From: Kineosphaera limosa NBRC 100340
GTDB taxonomy: Bacteria; Actinomycetota; Actinomycetes; Actinomycetales; Dermatophilaceae
Reading direction: 5' to 3'
DNA length: 52,605 bases
Assembly (NCBI RefSeq): GCF_000298215.1
Contig: NZ_BAHD01000050.1
Coordinates: 1-52,605 of the forward strand
Shown here in pieces: positions 27,239-35,191 of the stretch. Within the stretch, counting starts at the first letter, position 1. Each line of letters begins with the position of its first letter. The notes below the pieces were generated by a model, which had not been told where the DNA came from, made no database searches, and saw only the letters and a program-made list of their open reading frames with translations. The position numbers and the translations under genes are program-made.

Positions 27239-27436
27239 TTGACGGCCAACGTAGCGTCGCGCTCTCAGCGCAATATGCAGGGAGTTCTTGCCGCCCTGGG
27301 TTTCTTTCTGGTTGTACTGATATTGCTTTCTTCCTCCCGCTCTGCGATCTACATGGCTATTGGGGTCGTGATCGGCGCGTCTTTCGCTGCGTACGCACTG
27401 TACTCTTTTTGGAAGGGTCGGACGGTGCCACGATAG
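27239..27436 (+). CDS. Small two-helix membrane protein
   Basis: A 65-residue open frame starting with TTG at 27239, with GGAAGG 7 nt upstream, a good ribosome site. The N-terminus is short and hydrophilic, followed by a hydrophobic segment at about 15-31 (GVLAALGFFLVVLILL) and a second at about 36-57 (IYMAIGVVIGASFAAYALYSF), then a basic tail WKGRTVPR. No family is recognised. It lies in AT-richer DNA within the island, with no obvious partner gene. Confidence 0.5.
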   Translation: MTANVASRSQRNMQGVLAALGFFLVVLILLSSSRSAIYMAIGVVIGASFAAYALYSFWKGRTVPR

Positions 27437-27573
27437 CCTCGGTTACCTCATGAGGTTCGATCACCAGGTGTGGCGTAGGCTATATAGTATGTAGGTGGGA
27501 TTCCCGAAATTCTCGCCGTCTGCTCGCTTCCAGCTGAAGCCAGTGCTGCAGAACATTCCCACACTGGCGGGGA

Positions 27574-28319
27574 CTATTTCGACCCTCCGGGCGCCTGGTC
27601 TCCGGGTTCGAATCGCGATCTTTGCGTTTGCAGTTCGCCATCCTCGTACGTGATCCGCACTCGCGACATCCGCACTCGCGACGTCGCCGATGATCGCGCC
27701 GAGGTTTTGTCCACTAGCTGGCGTACCGATCCTGGAATAGGGCCTCGGCCTCGCACCACGATGACTGCCTCGCGTGAAGCATCGTAGTATGTGCCCAGGA
27801 TGCCGCGTGAATTGAATGCGTCATCCGCTAGTCCTGCGAGGTTGCCTTCCGCCTCGACGGCACGCTTCCAGATTGACTCGGCGAGCGCCTCTCCTGCCGC
27901 CGAGTTTGCTTTTGTTGTTTCGAATATCACTGATTTCGACGTGTTGCCCGCGCGTTCCAAGATGCCCTTGCGAGCCATGACGCGCTCTTCGCTTGTCGAC
28001 CCTGGGGAGAGCTCAACGACCATTGCTCTGCGCGTGCTGTCCCAGTGCGCGCCCGTGATGACAGGGGTCTGTTGGCGAACATCGTCGATCGCAATGCGTA
28101 GGGATTCGGTGCCCTCCATTTGCGATGTAACGTCTACCAGTGAGGCTGAACTAGGGGGAGGCGGCCCGGGTTCAGCAGTTCTGGAGGTTGCCGCCTGGTC
28201 GCCGTCACTCAATGGGGGAGGGGCGACCAGGCGGCCATAGCCACAGTGTTGGTTGCAAGGAGGGTCACAGTGACCGTGGTGCAGGCGAAGACTGCTCGTA
28301 GGGAACTCAAATTGGCCAC
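27574..28319 (-). pseudogene. Exported protein of unknown function with a frameshift just after the signal peptide
   Basis: A GTG at 28319 with AGGA 5 nt upstream opens a textbook signal peptide: MANLSSLRAVFACTTV, a hydrophobic core and an AMA-A cleavage site. It stops after about 36 residues. The mature part continues in another frame from (L)SDGDQAATSR as 212 residues with even composition (SLRIAIDDVRQQTPVI, GTYYDASREAVIVVRG, VRMSRVRITYEDGE). One extra base in the five-G run 28214-28218 would join them. The mature region loosely resembles the propeptide part of secreted S1 peptidases, but no protease domain follows. Alternatively the 212-residue frame may be translated alone from TTG 28212, without export. 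Confidence 0.6.
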
Positions 28320-28503
28320 CCGAATCCTAGACGCGGAATCCCTCTAGTTCAACATGCTACGCCGGGTGATTGGTAGCGGCAATGGTTTGCCCAGGCTCTT
28401 TGGGAAGGCAGGCTGGCCGGTTCCCTGAGCCGCGGACACCCCCATGACCTCATGACCTCCAGGTCGGCGCCCGCGGTCACGTCCGGTATCGGGGTGGAAC
28501 GCG

Positions 28504-31218
28504 TCAGCCCTCCCGGGGCGGGGGCGGCAGGAGGACGGCGTCGCGGATCTGCACCTGGTCGGCGTCGGCGTAGGTGATGGTCTCGATGCGCCCGGCGGCG
28601 GACAGGTCGTCGGCGCACGCGCGGATGGCCGCCAGGGCTGCCTCCGGTCCGGCGAGCGTCACCGACTGCACGACGGCGCGCATGCCGAGCTTGGCGTCGG
28701 ACTTGGCGCGCCGGATGCCGGCCAGCGCGGCACCGACGGCCGCTAGCGTCTGCCCCGACGAATCGGCGTCGACGCCGGCCCGGGCCTCGTCGGCCGCCGG
28801 CCAGGGCGCGCGGTGCACCGAACCCGTGCGCCACCACGACCAGACCTCCTCGGTGGCGTACGGCACGAACGGCGCGAAGAGCCGCAGCAGCACGTCGAGG
28901 GCGTGCCGCAGCGTCGCACGCGCGGACAGTGCACCGGCCTCATCGCCCTCCCGACCGTACGCGCGGTCCTTGACGAGCTCGAGGTAGTCGTCGCAGAACG
29001 TCCAGAAGAACGTCTCGGTGACCTCCAGCGCGCGGGTGTGGTCGTAGGCCTCGTAGCCCTTGGTGGCGCGCTCGACGACCACGGCCAGGTCGGCCAGCAG
29101 CGCCCGGTCCAGCGGGTGCCTCACGACCTGCGAGATGTCGCCGTCGCAGTTGGTCGCCCCGCACGGCTCGACCTGCTCCTCGCTTGGGGCCGGGAAGCCC
29201 AGCACGAACTTGCTGGCGTTGAGGATCTTCATCGCCAGCCGCCGACCGACCCTCATCTGCCCGGTGTCGAAGGCCGCGTCGGTACCCAGGCGCGCGGCGG
29301 CCGCCCAGTAGCGCACGGCATCCGAGCCGTGCTGGGTCAGCATGCCCTCCGGGGTTTCGGCGTTGCCCTTGGACTTGGACATCTTCTTGCGGTCCGGGTC
29401 GAGGATCCAGCCGCTGATCGCCGCGTGTGCCCACGGCAGCGAGTCGAACTCGTGGTGCGCGCGCACGACGGTGCTGAACAGCCAGGTGCGGATGATGTCC
29501 TGCCCCTGCGGGCGCAGGTCCATCGGGAAGATGTGCGCGAACAGCTCCGGGTCTCCGGTGCCGCCGGCCGGCCACCCCGCGGTGATCTCCGGGCTCAGCG
29601 ACGACGTCGCCCACGTGTCCATGATGTCGGGGTCGCCGGTGAATCCGCCTGGCTGGTCCCGCTGCTCCGGCGTGTAGCCGGCGGGCACATCGAGCGTCGG
29701 GTCGATCGGCAGCAGCGCCTCGTCGGGCACGATCGGGTGCTCGTAGTCGGTCTCCCCGGCCGCGTCGATCGGGTACCAGATGGGGAACGCCACGCCGAAG
29801 AAGCGCTGCCGGCTGATGAGCCAGTCGCCGGCCAGGCCTCCGACCCAGTTCTCGTAGCGCACCCGCATGAAATCGGGGTGAAAGTCCAGCTCGCGGCCGC
29901 GGGCCAGGAGCGCCTCGCGCAGGTCGACATCGCGGCCACCGTTGCGGATGTACCACTGGCGGCTCGTGACGATCTCCAGCGGCTTGTCGCCCTTCTCGAA
30001 GAAGTTCGCCTTGCGCTGGGTCGCCTTCGGCTCCCCGTCGAGGTCACCGGACTCGCGCAGCGCCTCCACGGTGTTCTTGCGGGCCGTGAAGGTCGTGGTG
30101 CCGGCGACGTTGCTCGTGTAGAACTCCCGGGCCGCCGGGTCGGTCAGCCAGTCGGGCGTCTCGGCCTGCATGCGGCCGTTGCGGGTCACCAGGCTGCGGG
30201 TCGGCAGCTGCAGCTCACGCCACCACTGCACGTCGGTGAGGTCACCGAAGGTGCAGCACATCGCGATGCCGGCGCCCTTGTCCATCTCCGCGGCCGAGTG
30301 CGCGAGCACGGGCAGCTCGACGTTGAAGACCGGGCTGGTCACCGTCGTGCCGAACAGGCCCTGGTAGCGCTCGTCGTCGGGGTGGGCGATGAGCGCGACG
30401 CAGCTCGCGAGCAGCTCGGGGCGGGTCGTCTCGATGTACACCGGCTCGCCGTCGGGCTGGTGGAAAGCGACACGGTGGTAGTGCCCGGGGTAGTCGCGGG
30501 CCTCCAGCTCGGCCTGCGCGACCGCGGTCTGGAAGGTGACGTCCCACAGCCCGGGAGCCTGCGCCTGGTACGCCTCGCCGCGGGCGAGGTTGCGCAGGAA
30601 CGCCTGCTGGGCCACGGCCCGGGAGCGGTGATCGATGGTCTGGTAGGTCACGCTCCAGTCGACCGAGAGCCCGAGCCGGCGCCACAGCGCCTCGAACGCC
30701 TTCTCGTCTTCGGTCGTCAGCTCGTGACACAGGTCGATGAAGTTGCGCCGGCTGATCGGCTGCTGGTCGGCGGCCTTGACCGACTTGCCCTCGCCACCAC
30801 GTTGCGGCGGCTCGTACCCCTCGATGTACGCGGCCTGCGTGTCGCCGCGCACGCCGTAGTAGTTCTGCACCCGGCGCTCGGTCGGCAGCCCGTTGTCGTC
30901 CCACCCCATCGGGTAGAACACCTCGAGCCCGCGCATCCGCTTGTATCGCGCGATGCAGTCGGTGTGGGTGTAACTGAAGACGTGCCCCACGTGCAGGCTG
31001 CCGCTGGCGGTCGGCGGGGGAGTGTCGATGGCGTACACCTGCTCACGCGGCAGGCTCAGCGCCCGCTCGCGGTCGAAGGAGTAGGTGCCCTGCTCCTGCC
31101 ATACCGGCGCCCACTTGTCCTCGAGGCCGTCGACGCTGGGGCGATCCGGGATCGCGGGCGTCGAGGTGGCGGCGCGCGGCTCGGTGGGCGCCTGGGTTGC
31201 GGACAGCGGGGAATTCAT
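28504..31218 (-). CDS. valS: Valyl-tRNA synthetase
   Basis: A 904-residue class I aminoacyl-tRNA synthetase that charges tRNA-Val. The HIGH motif reads HVGH (76-79) in SGSLHVGHVFSYTHTD, the GWDDNGLPTERRVQ segment follows, the CP1 editing domain contains IETTRPELLASCVALIAHPDD, and KMSKS is in DRKKMSKSKGNAETP. The anticodon-binding domain and a short C-terminal region are present; there is no long coiled-coil arm, as in the shorter ValS type. The ATG at 31218 is favoured by GGGAG 10 nt upstream; an in-frame ATG lies at 31227. It is divergent from the acetyltransferase-ankyrin gene. Confidence 0.96.
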   Translation of the reverse strand: MNSPLSATQAPTEPRAATSTPAIPDRPSVDGLEDKWAPVWQEQGTYSFDRERALSLPREQVYAIDTPPPTASGSLHVGHVFSYTHTDCIARYKRMRGLEVFYPMGWDDNGLPTERRVQNYYGVRGDTQAAYIEGYEPPQRGGEGKSVKAADQQPISRRNFIDLCHELTTEDEKAFEALWRRLGLSVDWSVTYQTIDHRSRAVAQQAFLRNLARGEAYQAQAPGLWDVTFQTAVAQAELEARDYPGHYHRVAFHQPDGEPVYIETTRPELLASCVALIAHPDDERYQGLFGTTVTSPVFNVELPVLAHSAAEMDKGAGIAMCCTFGDLTDVQWWRELQLPTRSLVTRNGRMQAETPDWLTDPAAREFYTSNVAGTTTFTARKNTVEALRESGDLDGEPKATQRKANFFEKGDKPLEIVTSRQWYIRNGGRDVDLREALLARGRELDFHPDFMRVRYENWVGGLAGDWLISRQRFFGVAFPIWYPIDAAGETDYEHPIVPDEALLPIDPTLDVPAGYTPEQRDQPGGFTGDPDIMDTWATSSLSPEITAGWPAGGTGDPELFAHIFPMDLRPQGQDIIRTWLFSTVVRAHHEFDSLPWAHAAISGWILDPDRKKMSKSKGNAETPEGMLTQHGSDAVRYWAAAARLGTDAAFDTGQMRVGRRLAMKILNASKFVLGFPAPSEEQVEPCGATNCDGDISQVVRHPLDRALLADLAVVVERATKGYEAYDHTRALEVTETFFWTFCDDYLELVKDRAYGREGDEAGALSARATLRHALDVLLRLFAPFVPYATEEVWSWWRTGSVHRAPWPAADEARAGVDADSSGQTLAAVGAALAGIRRAKSDAKLGMRAVVQSVTLAGPEAALAAIRACADDLSAAGRIETITYADADQVQIRDAVLLPPPPREG

Positions 31219-31295
31219 GGCTCGCATTCTCCCAGACGCCCGCCGATGCTCGGCCTCGACGTACTGGAGTGCCCGGTCCTTCGTAGGGTGGCCCG

Positions 31296-32330
31296 ATGGA
31301 TGACGCGCGCTCGATGAAGGACCGGATGCTCGCCGGGGAGCTGTACATCGCGGACGACCCCGAACTGGCGGTGCTGGCGCAGCGGGCCCGGAGTCTGACC
31401 CATCGGATCAACTCGATGGATCCGGACGCCACCGACGAGCGGCACGCGCTGCTGGCCGAGCTGCTCGGAGCGTTCGGCGAGGGCAGCGAGATCCTCCCGC
31501 CGCTGGCCGTCGACTACGGCGCCAACCTGCAGTTCGGTGCCCGCAGCTTCGCCAACATGGGTCTGGTCGCGCTCGACGTCGGGCGCATCACGATCGGCGA
31601 CGACGTGCAGATCGGCCCCAACGTGCAACTGCTGACCCCCACCCATCCGCTGGAGCCGGGGCCCCGGCGTGAGAAGTGGGAGGCGCAGGCCCCGATCACC
31701 ATCGGCGACAACGTGTGGCTCGGCGGCGGTGTCATCGTCTGTCCCGGAGTCACCATCGGCGCCGACACCGTGGTCGGGGCGGGCGCGGTCGTCACCAAGG
31801 ACCTGCCCGCCGGTGTGCTCGCCGCCGGCAACCCGGCGCGAGTGCTGAAAACCCTGACCGCGCCCGAGCCGGAGTCGGACACCCAGCCGCAGTCACGGCA
31901 GCCGCAGTCGGAGGCGCAGGTGCAGTCGGAGGCGCAGGTGCCGCCGGGGCCGGTCGGGCTGTCTCCGGAGCAGGCCGAGCGGGTCGTCGCGATGGCCGGC
32001 GACCTGGCGCGCGACGACGCGGCCGACGAACTCGGCGAGTTTCTCGACCACGGGTTGCCGGTCGAGGCACGCGACCACGAGGGCAACACGCTGCTCATGC
32101 TCGCCGCGTACGCCGGTAGCGAGCAGACCGTGCGGCTGCTGCTCGCCCGCGGCGCCGACGTCGATGCCCGCAACGCCCGCGACCAGTCGATCCTGGCCGG
32201 GGCGTTCTTCAAGGGGGAGGACGCGATTGCCCGGCTGCTGCTCGCCGCCGGCGCCGACGTGGACGCCGGGACGCCGAGCGCGCGAGCGGCAGCGCAGATG
32301 TTCGGGCGCACCGCCCTGCTCGAACCCTGA
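31296..32330 (+). CDS. Maltose/galactoside O-acetyltransferase-like protein fused to ankyrin repeats
   Basis: A 344-residue two-part protein. Residues 1 to about 190 form a left-handed beta-helix acyltransferase of the Maa/LacA type: MKDRMLAGELYIADDPEL N-terminal helices, FANMGLVALDVGRITIGDDVQIGPNVQL, the TPTHPL active-site His, and the PGVTIGADTVVGAGAVVTKDLPAG hexapeptide coils. After a Gln/Ser/Pro linker containing QSEAQV twice, residues about 220-344 form ankyrin repeats (ARDHEGNTLLMLAAYAGSEQTVRLLLARGADVDAR and a second copy) that resemble a small free-standing actinobacterial ankyrin protein. One uninterrupted frame covers both. The acceptor sugar and the binding partner are unknown. Confidence 0.85.
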   Translation: MDDARSMKDRMLAGELYIADDPELAVLAQRARSLTHRINSMDPDATDERHALLAELLGAFGEGSEILPPLAVDYGANLQFGARSFANMGLVALDVGRITIGDDVQIGPNVQLLTPTHPLEPGPRREKWEAQAPITIGDNVWLGGGVIVCPGVTIGADTVVGAGAVVTKDLPAGVLAAGNPARVLKTLTAPEPESDTQPQSRQPQSEAQVQSEAQVPPGPVGLSPEQAERVVAMAGDLARDDAADELGEFLDHGLPVEARDHEGNTLLMLAAYAGSEQTVRLLLARGADVDARNARDQSILAGAFFKGEDAIARLLLAAGADVDAGTPSARAAAQMFGRTALLEP

Positions 32331-32371
32331 CCCCAAGCCACTGCAGGGCGTTCGCGTAGCGTCAGGGTGCG

Positions 32372-33739
32372 TCAGGGCGCGGAGTAGGAGGCGCCGGGGT
32401 TCATCAGCCCCGCCGGGTCGAAGACCGCCTTGATGGCGCGCAGCCGCTGCAGCTGGGCGTTGTCGAACTGGCGCCGCAGGAAGGGCGCCTTGAGTCGCCC
32501 GACGCCGTGTTCCCCGGAGAGCGTGCCGCCGAGTTCGAGGGCGAGGTCGACCATCTCGCCGAAGGCCCGCCAGCCGCGCTCCACCTGATCGGGGTCGCGC
32601 GGGTCCACGCCCAGGCTCGGATGCAGGTTGCCGTCGCCCCCGTGCCCGGACATCGTGACCTCGATGCCGTGGGCCGCGGTGATCTCCCGGCCGCGGGTCA
32701 CCAGCTGGGGCAGAGCGCGGATCGGCACGCACATGTCCTCGATGAGTTGCGGACCCTGGGCCTCCAGCGCCACGTGCAGCGCGCGCCGCCCCGCGAGCAG
32801 AGCGTCGGCCTCCTGGGCGTCATCGGCGACGGCCACCTCGTCGGCCCCCGCCTGCGTGAGCATCGCGGCGTATCGGGCGAGGTCTTGCGTGACGTGGCCG
32901 GGGCGGTCGGCCTGCACGAGCAGCGCGGCCGCGCACCCCTGCGGAAAGCCGTAGTCGGCCAGGGATTGGATCGCCGCGATCGAGGCCTCGTCGAGAAACT
33001 CCAACAGGCACGGTGGGTGCGGGTCGCGGCGCAACGCGACGATCGCCTCCGCTGCCGCGGTCAGGGTGGGGAACGTGCCGAGCGCCGTGAGGGCCGGGTC
33101 GGGGGCGGGGATCACCTTGGTGACGACCTGCATGATGACACCGATGGTCCCCTCCGAGCCCACGAGGAGCCCCGTCAGGTCTGGCCCCACACTGTTCTTT
33201 GCGGTCCGGCGGCCGGTCGTCATCACCGCCCCGCCGGGGAGCACGACCCGCAGCCCCGCGATGTAGTCGGCGGTCACGCCGTACTTCACGCAGCACAGCC
33301 CACCCGCGTTGGTCGCGACATTGCCGCCGAGCGTGCACGAGGCTGCCGAGGCCGGGTCGGGCGGGTAGAACAGCTCTTCTGCGGCGCACGCCTTCTTGAA
33401 CTCCTCGACGATGACGCCCGGCCCCGCGACGGCCAGCCCCTGCACCGGGTCGACGTCCACGATGTCGTTCAGGCCCAGGGTGCTCAGCACGATCGCCCCA
33501 GGCGTTGCGGTGGCGCCGCCGACGAGGCCGGTGCGCCCACCCTGCGGGACGATCGGGGTGCCGGTGGCCGCCGCATAGCGCAGCACCTCCACGACATCCG
33601 CCTCGTCGCGGGCCCGCACGACCTCGAAGTCCGTCGGCGCCTGCGCCCCGAAACTGGCGTCGACTCCGTAGCCGGCCCGCACGTCTGCGTCGACGATCCA
33701 CGGCACGTCCGGGAGGTCAGGTCTGTTCGGCCGAGTCAT
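32372..33739 (-). CDS. FAD-linked oxidase / 2-hydroxyacid dehydrogenase (GlcD-like)
   Basis: A 455-residue flavoprotein of the PCMH/VAO family. The FAD-binding part has VPQGGRTGLVGGATAT and CTLGGNVATNAGGLCCVKYG, and the C-terminal FAD-oxidase_C part has SGHGGDGNLHP and GTLSGEHGVGRLKAPFL. Relatives oxidise glycolate, D-lactate or D-2-hydroxyglutarate; the exact substrate cannot be told. The ATG at 33739 has AGGA 7 nt upstream; an earlier ATG at 33781 is less likely. It stands between two unrelated minus/plus genes and is followed by the PucR-type gene on the same strand side. Confidence 0.88.
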   Translation of the reverse strand: MTRPNRPDLPDVPWIVDADVRAGYGVDASFGAQAPTDFEVVRARDEADVVEVLRYAAATGTPIVPQGGRTGLVGGATATPGAIVLSTLGLNDIVDVDPVQGLAVAGPGVIVEEFKKACAAEELFYPPDPASAASCTLGGNVATNAGGLCCVKYGVTADYIAGLRVVLPGGAVMTTGRRTAKNSVGPDLTGLLVGSEGTIGVIMQVVTKVIPAPDPALTALGTFPTLTAAAEAIVALRRDPHPPCLLEFLDEASIAAIQSLADYGFPQGCAAALLVQADRPGHVTQDLARYAAMLTQAGADEVAVADDAQEADALLAGRRALHVALEAQGPQLIEDMCVPIRALPQLVTRGREITAAHGIEVTMSGHGGDGNLHPSLGVDPRDPDQVERGWRAFGEMVDLALELGGTLSGEHGVGRLKAPFLRRQFDNAQLQRLRAIKAVFDPAGLMNPGASYSAP

Positions 33740-33808
33740 GACGGCATCCTGCCCAGGTCGCCCCCGCCCGCGCATCTTCACGGGTGGCGTCGGGGAGGGG
33801 AGGGTCGG

Positions 33809-35029
33809 TCAGGCGGGATCGGGCAGGAGGCCGTGGATGCGAGCGGCTTTGAGGGCGAGGTAGACCTGCGCGGCGTCGACGGGGTTGGCCAGGTCAGCAC
33901 CCACCAGCTGTTCCAGGCGCCGCAGGCGGTAGCGGACCGTGTTGCGGTGCAGGAAGAGTTCGCCGGCCACCGCGGTTGTGGAGCCGGCATTGGTTAGCCA
34001 GCTGAGCACCGTCTGCAGCAGCGGGTCGCGGTCGGCCGGGGCCAGTTCGAAGACCGGGCCCAGGCACGTGTCGACGAGCAGCCGCGCCTCCTGCGGCGCG
34101 CTCGCAAGCAGCACCGCCAGGGGTTGGTCGTCGTAACGGACCAGGTCACGCGACCCCGGCGCACCGGCCTCGGCGGCCAGGCGCGACTGATGACGGGCCG
34201 CAGGTGTGCGAGCGACCTGCGCGAACACGGCGCTCAGGCCTACCCGCGCCTCGGCCAGCTCGGCGAGCCGCTCGCACAGGTGCTGCACGTCGAACCCGAC
34301 CCGCAGTTCGACCAGGCCGTCCTGGTGGTGTCCCTCGAGTTGCCAGACCGACGTCACCCCGCGACGCTCCAACGCGCGCCCGACGTCGGGCAGAGTCTCG
34401 ACGCCGGGCTCGGGGCAGTCCGCCGAGACCACGACGAAACCGGCGCCGCGACCGAAACCTAGGGCGGCGGCTCCCTCGAGGTGGTGACCGGCGACGGTCC
34501 GGTCCCCGTCGAAGAGCCCCTTGACGAGCGTCGCCCGCACGTGTCGGTCGCGGCGGGAGCGCTCCGCAGCGGCGTCCTGGTAGGCCTCGGTGACGGTCGC
34601 CGACAGGTCGTCGCTGACCGCCCAGATGTCGGCCGTGGCGCGCAGCAGCACGTCACCCAACGCGGGGTCGGCTCGCTCGACCATGAACTCCCAGATCATC
34701 CGGGCCCCGATCCGGAAGGCGGCCAGCACGGCGGCATTGGGCACCCCCTGCACCGACCGCCGCACTCCGGTCTCCCGGGCGCGGTCGTTGCCGGGGACGG
34801 GTTCGCCGGCCAGCCGCCCCAGGATGTGCCGCACGTTCTCGGCGCACGACTGATCGAGTTCTGTCCGCGTGACGATGGAGGCCTGCCGGTAGAACGAGAC
34901 CTCGGCGCGGATCCGATCCGCGACTCGGCGACCGAGCACCTCCGAATCGGGGAGCAAGTGGCGCGCGAGGATCGCGACCTCCGGGGCCAGCGCGGGCTTG
35001 GCGGGAGGGCCGTCGCTGACCTCCGTCAT
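33809..35029 (-). CDS. PucR-family transcriptional regulator
   Basis: A 406-residue regulator with an N-terminal helical sensor-like region (to about 180), a central GGDEF-like fold region with no catalytic GGDEF motif, and a C-terminal PucR HTH_30 domain (GELFLHRNTVRYRLRRLEQLVGADL). It is divergent from the acyl-CoA ligase gene with 162 bp between, so it is the obvious candidate regulator of the PHA locus; this is inferred from position. The ATG at 35029 fits; the upstream in-frame codons are Arg/Cys-rich and unlikely to be translated. Confidence 0.88.
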   Translation of the reverse strand: MTEVSDGPPAKPALAPEVAILARHLLPDSEVLGRRVADRIRAEVSFYRQASIVTRTELDQSCAENVRHILGRLAGEPVPGNDRARETGVRRSVQGVPNAAVLAAFRIGARMIWEFMVERADPALGDVLLRATADIWAVSDDLSATVTEAYQDAAAERSRRDRHVRATLVKGLFDGDRTVAGHHLEGAAALGFGRGAGFVVVSADCPEPGVETLPDVGRALERRGVTSVWQLEGHHQDGLVELRVGFDVQHLCERLAELAEARVGLSAVFAQVARTPAARHQSRLAAEAGAPGSRDLVRYDDQPLAVLLASAPQEARLLVDTCLGPVFELAPADRDPLLQTVLSWLTNAGSTTAVAGELFLHRNTVRYRLRRLEQLVGADLANPVDAAQVYLALKAARIHGLLPDPA

Positions 35030-35050
35030 GGATGCAAATCTAGCGACGAC

Positions 35051-35064
35051 TGTGCACGCGCACA
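35051..35064. promoter_or_regulatory. Palindrome in the divergent pucR-type / acyl-CoA ligase promoter region
   Basis: TGTGC-ACGC-GCACA forms a short dyad 22 bp upstream of the regulator start, in the 162-bp divergent region. It is a candidate operator for the PucR-type protein. Binding is inferred from position only. Confidence 0.35.
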
Positions 35065-35191
35065 ATGAGAGGCGCCTGAACGCGCGTCCGGGGGCCAAAG
35101 ACTACGCGCGCCGGCCGCACCAGACTTGTGCCAGAGCGAAGAGGCATCGCAGCAACGGAGCCCGATGCCACGTTAGGAGAGGACCACCATC

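Larger units (their letters stand above)
26641..28345. other. Low-GC island of small and broken genes
   Basis: Base composition drops sharply between the nhaA fusion gene and valS. For example the 60 bases from 27301 are 26/60 G+C, whereas the 60 from 28561 in valS are 45/60. The island holds a Cys-rich remnant, a small two-helix membrane protein and a frameshifted exported protein. It includes two stretches with nothing I can assign (27017-27225 and 27437-27573). No integrase, transposase or flanking direct repeat was seen. Confidence 0.6.
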
